Positions 35,376 through 43,947 of a stretch of 64,000 nucleotides of DNA are shown here, piece by piece. The stretch is from contig NZ_CP026951.1 in assembly GCF_003065485.1 (NCBI RefSeq), forward strand, positions 1 to 64,000, in the 5' to 3' direction. Position 1 is the stretch's first letter, and every line of letters starts with the position of its first letter. Under the pieces are notes generated by a model that saw only the letters and a program-made list of their open reading frames with translations, searched no databases and was not told the origin of the DNA. Made by a program: the position numbers and the translations under genes. This stretch comes from Salinibacterium hongtaonis (lineage in GTDB: Bacteria; Actinomycetota; Actinomycetes; Actinomycetales; Microbacteriaceae).

Positions 35376-36719
35376 CTAGGCCTTGCGGTAGGTGAGCACT
35401 CCCGGGATGCTGCCGCTGTCGGGCAGGCGCTCGCCGTGGGCGAAGCTCGACCAGAGGGCGCGCACTGTGCGGGCATGGGCATCGATCTCGGGCCAGGTGG
35501 CCCCTGTGAGCAGGGTTGCCGCCTTCCAGCTCTGCTCGTCGCCAAAGAGCAGCGGCAGGTCAATCGTGTGAGCCGAACCATACTGGTTGCCGGGTGCCGA
35601 CCACGAAATCACATAGCTGTGGATGGTGCCACCCGCCCGCGCATACCGTTTCGCAAAATCGGAGATGGCGCGGGTGTACATCGACTTGGTGAGGGCGCTC
35701 ACAACCAAACGGTGGATGGCCGGGCCCACCCCGCGCAGCGAAATCCACTTCTGCAAACCCTCCAGGCGGGGAGTAAAGAGCCGAGCCTCCTCCGCGGTGC
35801 TGCCGATAAGCACGTCGATGTCTTTGGCCACGGCACTCCACGCGTCATTGACGCCCTCCTCGGAGGGCAGCGGGTCGTGGCCATATTGGATTCCGTAGGG
35901 CATCGAGCTCACGAGGCCGAAGCCGGTTCCTGCCGCAACGATGTCTGGTTGCTTGGCCACAATATCTGCGGCCGTCATCTCGGGGGTAAAGGACGACGTT
36001 GCCTCCGCCATCGCCGCGGCCATCTTGGCGCGGCCGCGGGCAAGGCCGAGCGGGGGGCTCTGGATGATGGCCCGCGAGAACAGCGAAGCAGCATCCGGGG
36101 TGGCCATGATGTGGGCGATCGCGTCGGCTCCCGCCGACTGGCCAAAGGCCGTCACCCGCTCGGGATCGCCGCCAAAGGCCGCAATGTTGCGTTTGACCCA
36201 GCGGAACGCCTCAATCTGGTCGAGCAGACCCAGATTGGCGGGCCGGCCATCGATGCCGCCGACAAAGCCGAACGTTGCGAGGCGGTAGGTCACGGTCACC
36301 ACGACCACTCGGTGATCGCGCACGAGGGCGCGCGGGTCCATGATCGGCACATCCCCGGCTCCCGATGAGTAGGACCCGCCGTGGATCCACACCATGACGG
36401 GCACCCGCTCATCGGGGGCGAGGTCGAGCGGCATGGTCACGGAGAGGTTCTGGCAGTGCTCGTTGGGGGGAATCGTCGCTGCGGTGCTGCCGAGGACCTC
36501 GGCGAGAAAGGGCACCGGTTGTTGGGGGCAGGACGGCGACCAGGTGGTGGCATCGTGCGGCTCGGTCCAGTCGGTCGCGGCGACGGGAGCCTCGAACCGA
36601 TCGGCATGCGCGTAGGGGATGCCGGTGGCGCGAGCGACATCGACGTCGACCCAGCCGACGACCGGGCCGCAGGGCGGGGCGAATGTGGGCTGGGCGAGGC
36701 TCGGCATGGACATGCCCAT
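35376..36719 (-). CDS. Type B carboxylesterase
   Basis: Alpha/beta-hydrolase that splits carboxylic esters. Oxyanion-hole HGG (113-115), nucleophile Ser195 in FGQSAGADA and a [25 protein letters not shown] stretch define the family. The start is uncertain: ATG codons at 36719, 36713 and 36707 are in frame, none with a clear Shine-Dalgarno; 36719 is given. An extension to 36833 lacks family features. About 447 residues. No signal peptide is obvious, so it is probably cytoplasmic. Not linked to its neighbours. Confidence 0.85.
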   Translation of the reverse strand: MGMSMPSLAQPTFAPPCGPVVGWVDVDVARATGIPYAHADRFEAPVAATDWTEPHDATTWSPSCPQQPVPFLAEVLGSTAATIPPNEHCQNLSVTMPLDLAPDERVPVMVWIHGGSYSSGAGDVPIMDPRALVRDHRVVVVTVTYRLATFGFVGGIDGRPANLGLLDQIEAFRWVKRNIAAFGGDPERVTAFGQSAGADAIAHIMATPDAASLFSRAIIQSPPLGLARGRAKMAAAMAEATSSFTPEMTAADIVAKQPDIVAAGTGFGLVSSMPYGIQYGHDPLPSEEGVNDAWSAVAKDIDVLIGSTAEEARLFTPRLEGLQKWISLRGVGPAIHRLVVSALTKSMYTRAISDFAKRYARAGGTIHSYVISWSAPGNQYGSAHTIDLPLLFGDEQSWKAATLLTGATWPEIDAHARTVRALWSSFAHGERLPDSGSIPGVLTYRKA

Positions 36720-36844
36720 ATTGTGGCGGGAGGCCGAGAGTAAAAACCAGAGCGAACGTGGAGCAGTGGGGGATTTGTCGCTTTCGCTGCACCTGCTGCC
36801 GTGGGTGCGGTGCTCAGCGGTGTGATCGGCCAAAAACGAGCGTC

Positions 36845-38086
36845 TTAGCGGCTCATGCGTTGTTCCTGAGGCTCACGTGCTGCGGGCGAGGCGAATCCGG
36901 CGATGATGATGAGCACGAGAACGAGCCCCAGTGCTCCCAGTAGTCCGATCTGCTCGCCGACGAAACCGATCATGGGCGGGCCGGCGAGAAACGCCAGGTA
37001 GCCGATTGTGGCGACGGCGCTCACACTCGCGGCGGCGGTGCGGGGGTCGTCCGCCGCGGCGGACATTCCGGTGGGGAATCCGAGGGATGCACCGAGCCCC
37101 CACAGCACTACGCCAACGATGACGATCCACAGGATGGGCACGAGGATCACCAGGCTCAGGCCAATGACGGCCAGCACGGCGCACGCTCGCAGCACCGGAA
37201 CGCGCCCGAACCGATCGATGACGCGAACGCCCGCGAGCCGACCGGCCGTCATTGCCGTCACAAACACGCCAAAAATGAGGGCGCCGGTCTCGTTAGCGAC
37301 GCCGTGCTCTTGCACGACGGCAAGGGTGAGCCAGTCGTTGGCCGCACCCTCCGCCAGTGCCATGCCGAGCACGATGACCCCGATGGCGAGAATGCGCGGG
37401 TTGCGCCAGACGAGCAGGCGTTCTCTCCAGGTCGACCGAGAGGGTGCCTCGCCCGATTCGGAGGGGGTTTCGAGAATGTGCTCGGACTGCGTCATCCGCA
37501 CCCCGGCACCGCCTATGACGACCACGGCGATGCCCACGGCAATGTTCTGCGCCAGCAGCGAGATGTTGAGCAGTTCGGCGCCCGCAGCGAGAAGGGCGCC
37601 GAGGATGGTGCCGATGCTAAAAAATGCGTGAAAAACCGGCATCATCGTGCGGCCCAGTACCCGCTCAGTGACCGCACCCGAGAGATTCATGCCCACATCG
37701 CAGGTGCCGAGGCCGGCGCCGAGCAGGCAGAGGCCTGCGAATGCGAGGGCGAAGGAGGGCGTGCCGGTGATGGCAAATCCCGTCACCACCTGCCCAACGG
37801 CCAGCGCGATAAGGCTCGCGAGCATCACCGAGCGAGCCCCAAAATGGGCGATCAGGTGGCTTGAGAGCAGTAGCCCGCACAGTGAACCGATCGCTATGCC
37901 GAACAACAGCAGGCCCATGTCGGAGGTCGAGAGGTCGAGAGCCTGCTTCACCGCTGGCGTTCGCGCTAGCCAACTGGCAAGCGCGAGCCCGCTGACACCG
38001 AATAGCATGAAGATGCCGTTGCGCCAGGTCGTCGCCTGGCGACGGGTGATACCCCCGGCGAGGATGTCGTTGCTGATGCTATTCAC
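36845..38086 (-). CDS. MFS transporter (YbjJ-like)
   Basis: Twelve-helix major facilitator of 413 residues with GVSGLALASWLARTPAVK in the first helix and a long central cytoplasmic loop (about 190-215). The pattern resembles the YbjJ/BSC6 branch, whose substrate is not well established. GTG at 38086 is chosen because AGGA lies about 12 bases upstream on the minus strand; the frame stays open to 38260 but would run through the operator and the LacI gene. It is divergent from lacI-type regulator 38158, which very likely controls it. Confidence 0.87.
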   Translation of the reverse strand: MNSISNDILAGGITRRQATTWRNGIFMLFGVSGLALASWLARTPAVKQALDLSTSDMGLLLFGIAIGSLCGLLLSSHLIAHFGARSVMLASLIALAVGQVVTGFAITGTPSFALAFAGLCLLGAGLGTCDVGMNLSGAVTERVLGRTMMPVFHAFFSIGTILGALLAAGAELLNISLLAQNIAVGIAVVVIGGAGVRMTQSEHILETPSESGEAPSRSTWRERLLVWRNPRILAIGVIVLGMALAEGAANDWLTLAVVQEHGVANETGALIFGVFVTAMTAGRLAGVRVIDRFGRVPVLRACAVLAVIGLSLVILVPILWIVIVGVVLWGLGASLGFPTGMSAAADDPRTAAASVSAVATIGYLAFLAGPPMIGFVGEQIGLLGALGLVLVLIIIAGFASPAAREPQEQRMSR

Positions 38087-38114
38087 GAAGCGATGTTTCC
38101 TGAAGAGAGAGGGG

Positions 38115-38142
38115 TCGAATCGATTCGATCGAATCGGTTCGA
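38115..38142. promoter_or_regulatory. Candidate LacI-type operator
   Basis: A 28-bp palindrome with one mismatched pair (38120/38137). Its core CGATTCGATCGAATCG (38121-38136) is perfect, and a second overlapping perfect palindrome TCGAATCGATTCGA covers 38115-38128. It lies between the divergent MFS and LacI-family genes, 16 bases before the regulator start, and is the obvious binding site for that regulator. Confidence 0.75.
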
Positions 38143-38157
38143 TTAGGCTAGCAAGCC

Positions 38158-39267
38158 ATGAGCGATTCCACCAAGCATGAGCATCACCCCGCTGCGAGCG
38201 GGCACCGGCCGACCCTCGCGGAGGTCGCTCAGCGCGCCGGAGTCTCACGTTCGACAGCATCCCTCGCCTTCAGCGGGGCTGGTCCCGTCTCTGACGCGAC
38301 CCGAGCCCGGGTTTTCGCGGCGGCAGAATCCCTGGGTTACGGCGGCCCGGACCCCGTTGCCCGCTCCCTGCGCAGCGGCCGCAGCGGCGTCATCGGAGTC
38401 GTCATAGAAGAACGGGTTCGGGACGCGTTTCGCGACCCCATGAACATCGCCATGCTCGACGGCCTCTCCGATGGCACGTCGAGCCTGGGAACAGCACTGC
38501 TGTTGCTGCCCGACACCGACGAGCCGGAATCGCAAGCCCCGCGTCGACCGGGTCCCATCGAAACCGCGGCGATGGATGCTGTTGTGCTGGTCGGATGCAG
38601 CACCCGCCTCGACCGCCCCGTCTCCGTGCTGCGCCGCCGCGGAATCCCGATCGTGGCCATCGAGGCCGAGCCGATGGAGGGCGTGCTCGAGATCGCGCTC
38701 GACAACCGAGAGGCGAGCGCAACGGCGGCGCGACACCTCTACGAGCTCGGACATCGCGACATTGCCGTCGTGACGCTGCCGCTCGGACCGCAGCATGTGG
38801 CCGGACCACTCAGTGCCGACTGGCAAGAGGAAGCCACCTCCTACACGGCGGCCCAGCGGCTCAGCGGAGTGCTCGACGTGTTCACCACGCTACGCGGGTG
38901 GATGGCGCCCGCCAGCTCAACAGCTTCAGGCATTGCCGCCGGGCGTGCGCTGCTCTCCGATGCCGAGCATCGCCCCACCGCGATCATCGCGCAGAGCGAC
39001 CTGCTCGCCGTGGGCATTCTCAGGGCGGCAGAAGAACTCGGGCTTTCGGTGCCGCAGGACATCAGCGTCGTCGGCTTCGACGGCATCCGCCTCGACGGCT
39101 ACGGCCCGTGGAACCTCACAACCCTCGTGCAGCCCGCCGTCGAAAAGGGCAGGGCGGCGGGGATCGGCATCGCCAGACTGCTCGCCGGCGAGACGCCCAA
39201 ACCAACGCTGCTGCGGTGCACGTTCCGCCGCGGCGCCACGACGGCGGCGCCCCGCGCCACCGACTAG
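38158..39267 (+). CDS. LacI family transcriptional regulator
   Basis: An N-terminal helix-turn-helix (about 18-62) with TLAEVAQRAGVSRSTASLAFSG and a hinge ARSLRSGRSGVIGVV is followed by a periplasmic-binding-protein-like effector domain (70-360) ending with VGFDGIRLDGYGPWNLTTLVQP. 369 residues. The effector is unknown. It diverges from the YbjJ-like MFS gene across a strong palindrome and converges on the MATE gene. Confidence 0.9.
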   Translation: MSDSTKHEHHPAASGHRPTLAEVAQRAGVSRSTASLAFSGAGPVSDATRARVFAAAESLGYGGPDPVARSLRSGRSGVIGVVIEERVRDAFRDPMNIAMLDGLSDGTSSLGTALLLLPDTDEPESQAPRRPGPIETAAMDAVVLVGCSTRLDRPVSVLRRRGIPIVAIEAEPMEGVLEIALDNREASATAARHLYELGHRDIAVVTLPLGPQHVAGPLSADWQEEATSYTAAQRLSGVLDVFTTLRGWMAPASSTASGIAAGRALLSDAEHRPTAIIAQSDLLAVGILRAAEELGLSVPQDISVVGFDGIRLDGYGPWNLTTLVQPAVEKGRAAGIGIARLLAGETPKPTLLRCTFRRGATTAAPRATD

Positions 39268-39306
39268 AGGCCACCGAGTAGAGGCCGCCGAGTAGAGGCC
39301 GGGGAG
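39265..39306. repeat. Three-copy 14-bp tandem repeat at the LacI gene stop
   Basis: TAGAGGCCACCGAG (39265-39278), TAGAGGCCGCCGAG (39279-39292) and TAGAGGCCGGGGAG (39293-39306). The first copy begins with the TAG stop codon itself. The repeat fills most of the gap between two convergent genes. Confidence 0.8.
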
Positions 39307-39333
39307 CGCCAGCGCGTCGCTGCCGCCGAGCTT

Positions 39334-40671
39334 CTAGCTGGTTCCCGTAACGATCCACCGCGTCGTGCGCACCCGTAGGCCGAGTGTCAGGCCTCGGGCC
39401 CCCATGTAGCCCCAGCCGAACGCGAGCCACAGCCAGGTCATCTCCGCCGCAGCATTCGCACCAGGGCCGCCGCCAGCATCCGAAGCAATCGCAACCCACA
39501 GCAGCAGCGGGGCATACATCGCGAGGTTCACAAGACCGGTGAGAGCCAGATAGCGTGCGTCCCCTGCCCCGATGAGCACGCCGTCGAGCACGAACACGAA
39601 ACCCGCGAGCGGCACCCCGATCGCCATGACCCACAGGGTGGGGGTGAGAGCGGCGCGGATCGCGTCATCGTTCGAAAACAGTGGGCCGAGCAGCGGTGCG
39701 AGCAGGGCGATTGTCACGCCAAGGCCCACCCCGGCGATGAGCCCGTGCTGGATGAGCCGCCGCGTGATTGCCGTCACCCGCGGAACGTTCGCCGCCCCCA
39801 GGCCGTGACCGATCATCGCCTGGCCGGCGATGGCGAGGGCATCGAGGATGAACGCCAAGGTCGAGAAAATCGTCATCGCGATCTGCAGGGTGGCCACCTC
39901 GGTGACCCCCATTCCCGAGGCGACAAAAACCGTGGCAAGCATTGCCGCCCGCAGCGATGCCGTGCGCACGAGCAGCCAGGTGCCGGAGCCCGCGACGCTC
40001 GTCACACCGGCCAACCCCGGCCGCAGCGACACATCATCTCGCCGGGCCGCCCGCACCGCGATCACCACGTAGACGGCGGCCATGCCCCACTGCGCGACAA
40101 CCGTTCCGGCCGCGGAACCGGCGATTCCCCAGCCGAAACCAAAAATGAACACGGCGTTGAGCACGGCATTGGCGGCGAAGCCGGCGGTGGCCACCACGAG
40201 CGGCGTCTTAGTATCCTGCAACCCCCGCAGCAGACCGGATGCCGCGATCACGAGCAGCATCGCCGGGATTCCCCACAGAGAAATAGAGAGATACGTGACC
40301 CCAGCCTCGGTTGCTGCCGAGCTCGACCCGAATAGTCCGATAAGCCCGCCGCTCAGGGGCACCCCCACGACAACGAGAGCGACGCCGATCAGAAGCGCAA
40401 GCCACATGCCGTCGATTCCCGCGCGGATCGCGCCGGGGCGGTCGCCAGCGCCCAGCCGACGCGCGACCGTGGGGGTCGTGGCATAGGCGAGAAAGATCAG
40501 CAACCCCACGATGGTCTGCAGAATGGCGCTGGCGATGCCGAGGCCGGCCAGAGCATCCCCGCCCAGATGCCCGACCATGGCAGTGTCGACCAGCAGAAAC
40601 AGGGGCTCGGCGACCAGTGCCCCCAGCGCCGGGACGGCCAGGGTCAGGATGTCCCGGTCAAGCTTCTTCAC
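39334..40671 (-). CDS. MATE family efflux transporter (DinF-like)
   Basis: Cation-coupled multidrug or toxin efflux pump with twelve transmembrane helices in two similar halves: LAVPALGALVAEPLFLLVDTAMVGHLG in the first, and an internal repeat from about 240. The N-terminal pattern matches the DinF/NorM subfamily. 445 residues. Substrate unknown. It converges on the LacI-type gene and lies 166 bases from the NCS2 gene; that gap contains a long hairpin and a tandem repeat. Confidence 0.9.
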   Translation of the reverse strand: MKKLDRDILTLAVPALGALVAEPLFLLVDTAMVGHLGGDALAGLGIASAILQTIVGLLIFLAYATTPTVARRLGAGDRPGAIRAGIDGMWLALLIGVALVVVGVPLSGGLIGLFGSSSAATEAGVTYLSISLWGIPAMLLVIAASGLLRGLQDTKTPLVVATAGFAANAVLNAVFIFGFGWGIAGSAAGTVVAQWGMAAVYVVIAVRAARRDDVSLRPGLAGVTSVAGSGTWLLVRTASLRAAMLATVFVASGMGVTEVATLQIAMTIFSTLAFILDALAIAGQAMIGHGLGAANVPRVTAITRRLIQHGLIAGVGLGVTIALLAPLLGPLFSNDDAIRAALTPTLWVMAIGVPLAGFVFVLDGVLIGAGDARYLALTGLVNLAMYAPLLLWVAIASDAGGGPGANAAAEMTWLWLAFGWGYMGARGLTLGLRVRTTRWIVTGTS

Positions 40672-40732
40672 ACGCCCAACCTACTCGCGGCGCGTGCCTG
40701 CGCCGCCCGCGCCCTGCCCGCGCACAGCGGGT

Positions 40733-40787
40733 GAGGGGTCCCATATTCGACTTCCCGAAGCGCGGGAGGGCGAATATGGGACCCCTC
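40733..40787. repeat. Long perfect inverted repeat (17-bp arms)
   Basis: GAGGGGTCCCATATTCG (40733-40749) and its exact reverse complement (40771-40787) enclose 21 bases, which can themselves pair (CTTCCCG with CGGGAGG). No T-run follows on either strand. It could be a very stable 3' hairpin for the NCS2 message or a member of an intergenic palindromic repeat family. Confidence 0.8.
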
Positions 40788-40801
40788 GACGGAGTTACCT
40801 T

Positions 40802-40840
40802 GAGCGGTTGCCTCGAGCGGTTGCCTCGAGGGGGTGCCTA
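40802..40840. repeat. 13-bp tandem repeat at the NCS2 gene stop
   Basis: GAGCGGTTGCCTC occurs twice in a row (40802-40814, 40815-40827), followed by a degenerate third unit (40828-40840) that includes the last codon and stop of the minus-strand permease gene. Confidence 0.75.
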
Positions 40841-42106
40841 GCGGTCGGTGCCGCGCAGGCGTCCGATGAGGGACATCAGGTGGTAAACCACGAGCGCTGC
40901 GACCGTGCCCAGGATGATGCCGCCGAACGTGATGCCGTCGCCGCCGAGGGTGAAGTCGGCGATGGCGATGATGAGGGCGATGCCGGCGGTGAACTGGTTC
41001 TTCGGCTTGCCGAAGTCGACCCTGTTCTCTACCCAGATGCGCACACCGATGATGCCGATGAGCCCGTAGAGCGCAGTCGTGACGCCGCCGAGAACTCCCG
41101 CGGGGATCGTGAAGATGATCTCGCCGATCTTGGGGGAGAGGCCGAGCAGGATGGCGGCGATGCCAGCGACCCAGTAGGCGGCGGTCGAGAAGACGCGCGT
41201 CGCCGACATGACTCCGATGTTCTCGCCGTACGTGGTGGTGGGCGAACCGCCGCCGATGCCGGCGATGACGGTAGCGAGGCCGTCGGCGAAGAGGGCGCGA
41301 CCGGTGAGGGGGTCGAGGTTGCGGTCGGTGAGCTGGCCGACGCCCTTGACGTGTCCGACGTTCTCAGCGATCAGCGCGAGCACGACGGGCAGGAACATCA
41401 GGTACAGCGGCAGGTACTCGAAGCCGAAGGTGGGCGTGATGAACTCCGGCAGGCCTACCCAGGCGGCAGCCTCGACGGCGCTGAGGTCGACCTCGCCCTG
41501 CGTCATGGCAAAGAGGTAGCCGATGACGACGCCGATGACGATCGAGAGGCGGCCGAGCATCCCCTTGAAGAGAACCGTGACGAGGACGACCGAGAGCAGC
41601 GTGACGCCCGCGGTGAGAGGTGCCTGTTCAAAGTTGTTTTTGGCGGCGGGGGCGAGGTTGAAGCCGATGAGGGCGACGATCGTGCCGGCCACGACGGGCG
41701 GCATGAGCTTGTTGATCCAGCCGGTGCCCGAAAGGTGCACAACGACGCCGATGATCGCGAGCAGAGCTCCGACCACGATGATGCCGCCGAGGGCGACGCT
41801 CTTGCCATCGGATGCCACGGCGGCCGTGATCGGCGCGATGAACGCGAACGACGACCCCAGGTAGGAGGGCAGCTTGTTCTGCGTAATGATCAGGAACAGC
41901 AGTGTGCCGATGCCCGAGAACAGCAGGGTGGTGCTGGGGGAGAACCCCGTGAGCAGCGGCACGAGGAAGGTCGCACCGAACATCGCGACAACGTGCTGGG
42001 CGCCGAATCCGATCGTGCGGGGCCAGCTCAGACGCTCCTCGGGCATGACGATCTCGCTAGCGGCGACATCCTTGCCGTCGCCGTGCAGTTTCCAGGGAAG
42101 TGCCAT
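40838..42106 (-). CDS. Uracil/xanthine permease, NCS2 family
   Basis: Proton-coupled nucleobase transporter with fourteen predicted transmembrane segments. Hallmarks are GFGAQHVVAMFGATFLVP in the first helices, PVVLALIAENVGHVKGVGQLT and GGSPTTTYGENIGVMSATRVFS, the NCS2 signature with the substrate-binding Glu. 422 residues. UraA-like by motif, so uracil is the likeliest substrate. No pyrimidine genes are nearby. It stands alone, upstream of the MATE gene on the same strand. Confidence 0.92.
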   Translation of the reverse strand: MALPWKLHGDGKDVAASEIVMPEERLSWPRTIGFGAQHVVAMFGATFLVPLLTGFSPSTTLLFSGIGTLLFLIITQNKLPSYLGSSFAFIAPITAAVASDGKSVALGGIIVVGALLAIIGVVVHLSGTGWINKLMPPVVAGTIVALIGFNLAPAAKNNFEQAPLTAGVTLLSVVLVTVLFKGMLGRLSIVIGVVIGYLFAMTQGEVDLSAVEAAAWVGLPEFITPTFGFEYLPLYLMFLPVVLALIAENVGHVKGVGQLTDRNLDPLTGRALFADGLATVIAGIGGGSPTTTYGENIGVMSATRVFSTAAYWVAGIAAILLGLSPKIGEIIFTIPAGVLGGVTTALYGLIGIIGVRIWVENRVDFGKPKNQFTAGIALIIAIADFTLGGDGITFGGIILGTVAALVVYHLMSLIGRLRGTDR

Positions 42107-42195
42107 GGTGCTCCTTGTTGAATGCTGATGTGCGGTGCTGGCCGCAAAAGGGCCTCGTCGAGATTAGCGCTGGCTGGGCCTGCGCGGCCGCTCGG

Positions 42196-43947
42196 TTACA
42201 ACCGGAGCTGAGCCGTGAAGGCCCGGATACGCTCGGCGGGAGCCTTGACCACGCGCCGGTCGTAGCTGAGCAGGCCATTGATCTCGCCTTCGACGTCGCT
42301 GAGCTGCGTGTAGACGGTGGCGGAGAGCCCCTGGGCGATCGCAGGCACAATCTGCTCCTCGTGAAGTCTTACGAGGGCGTCGGCAAAACGAGCAGGGTCG
42401 TCGAAGCGCTTGTAACCGAACACGCTCGCGCCCCACTCGTGCCCCGGGATGCGCAGGCTGTAGCCGCCGTATTCGGTGAGCGCGAGCACTCTGCCATCCG
42501 CCCGCGGTGCCCGGAATGCTCGAAAGTACACGTGCAGACTGTGCAGGTCGCCGCCGCCTTGGTCGTGCCATCCGCTCGCGTGATCCACCGGCCTGGTGGG
42601 GTCGAGCTGTCGCAGCTCGCGGGTGGCATCGAGCGCGTCGAACTGCCCCCACCCCTCGTTGAATGGCACCCACAGGGCGAGGCTGGGCACACTGCGCAGC
42701 AGCTCGACCGTGTCGCGCAGTTCGCGACGGAATTGCTCGCGGCCACCGGCATCCGCCCGCCCGAATGCCCGATAGTGCTTGTCGTTGAGCCGCAGCGGTG
42801 CCACGGCGGGAATCGTGATGACGGCCGGGTTGTAGCTGCTGCCGCCGTTGACGGCGTCTTGCCACACGAGCATGCCGATGCGGTCGCAGTGGTGATACCA
42901 GCGCATCGGCTCGATCTTGATGTGCTTGCGCAGCATCGTGAAGCCGAGGTCCTTCATGGTCTGGATGTCGTAGATCATCGCCTCGTCGGAGGGCGGCGTG
43001 TAGAGCCCGTCTGGCCAGTAGCCCTGGTCGAGCACTCCCGCGTGAAAGAAGGGCTTGCCGTTGAGCAGTAGGCGCTGAACCCCGGATGCATCGGGGCCGA
43101 CGCCAAACGATCGCATACCGAAATAGCTGGTGACGGTGTCGTCGCCGAGCGTCACCGTGACGTCGTAAAGAAACGGATGCTCGGGGCTCCACGCCCGAAC
43201 GTCGGGGAGAGGGATGCGCGCGGCAGTGCCGGGGGAGACTTGGGCGACGGCGACGACGGTGCCGTCGGCGGAGACGGTGACGCTAGCCGAGCCTGTGACG
43301 CTGGCCGAGCCTGGTGCGGAGGTCTCGACGAGCATGTCGACTGCTGAATCGGCCAGCTGTGGCGTGATCACGAGCCGCTCAACATAAACCGGCGGCACCG
43401 ATTCGATCCACACGGTCTGCCAGATGCCGGACTGTGCGGTGTACCAAATTCCGCCGCGTGTGAGCTTTTGCTTGCCGCGCGAGTGCGATGCGGTGTCGCT
43501 GTCGTCGTGGACGGCCACCGTGAGCGCGGCCGTTCCCGACGTGAGCGACTCTGTCACGTCGACGGAGAACGGGAGGTAGCCACCCTGGTGCGAGCCGACC
43601 TCTACGCCGTTGAGATAGACGCGACAGCGTTCATCCACGGCCCCAAAATGCAGAAGAACTCGTCCCTGCATGAAACCCTCTGGGAGCGTTACCGAGCGGC
43701 GATACCAGAGCGTTTCGCCCGGCATCAGTTGACGTTCGACTCCCGAGAGCGGGGCCTCGGGGGAGAACGGCACGACGATCTCGCCATCCCACGCTGCGGG
43801 CTCCGTGAACGCCTGCCCGGGCACGATCGCATAATCCCATACGCCGTTGAGGTTGAGGTAGCTCTCCCGCACGAGCTGCGGGCGGGGGTACTCGGGCAGA
43901 ACGGAGGAGCGATCGAGCGCCTCACCCCACGGGGTGAGCAGGGTCAC
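42196..43947 (-). CDS. Glycoside hydrolase family 2 protein
   Basis: Exo-glycosidase of the beta-galactosidase/glucuronidase clan, 583 residues. A jelly-roll sugar-binding domain (about 25-185) with LWYRRSVTLPEGF and VYLNGVEVGSHQGGYLPF, an immunoglobulin-like domain (190-285), and a TIM barrel with acid/base Glu431 in FNEGWGQ and nucleophile Glu492 in LTEYGGYS. GTG at 43947 is chosen: it overlaps the preceding MFS stop by 4 bases (GTGA), whereas the open frame to 44961 is only a shadow of the MFS gene. No signal peptide, so it acts on imported oligosaccharide. Confidence 0.9.
   Translation of the reverse strand: MTLLTPWGEALDRSSVLPEYPRPQLVRESYLNLNGVWDYAIVPGQAFTEPAAWDGEIVVPFSPEAPLSGVERQLMPGETLWYRRSVTLPEGFMQGRVLLHFGAVDERCRVYLNGVEVGSHQGGYLPFSVDVTESLTSGTAALTVAVHDDSDTASHSRGKQKLTRGGIWYTAQSGIWQTVWIESVPPVYVERLVITPQLADSAVDMLVETSAPGSASVTGSASVTVSADGTVVAVAQVSPGTAARIPLPDVRAWSPEHPFLYDVTVTLGDDTVTSYFGMRSFGVGPDASGVQRLLLNGKPFFHAGVLDQGYWPDGLYTPPSDEAMIYDIQTMKDLGFTMLRKHIKIEPMRWYHHCDRIGMLVWQDAVNGGSSYNPAVITIPAVAPLRLNDKHYRAFGRADAGGREQFRRELRDTVELLRSVPSLALWVPFNEGWGQFDALDATRELRQLDPTRPVDHASGWHDQGGGDLHSLHVYFRAFRAPRADGRVLALTEYGGYSLRIPGHEWGASVFGYKRFDDPARFADALVRLHEEQIVPAIAQGLSATVYTQLSDVEGEINGLLSYDRRVVKAPAERIRAFTAQLRL

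Noticed and set aside
39265-39306. CRISPR or integration-site repeat
   Set aside because: Units are directly adjacent with no spacers and too short for a CRISPR repeat; no cas or integrase gene is present.
40511-42121. 536-codon plus-strand open frame opposite the NCS2 permease
   Set aside because: Composition (Asp/Glu/Gly/Arg-rich repeats) is the reverse of transmembrane codons; the permease is intact.
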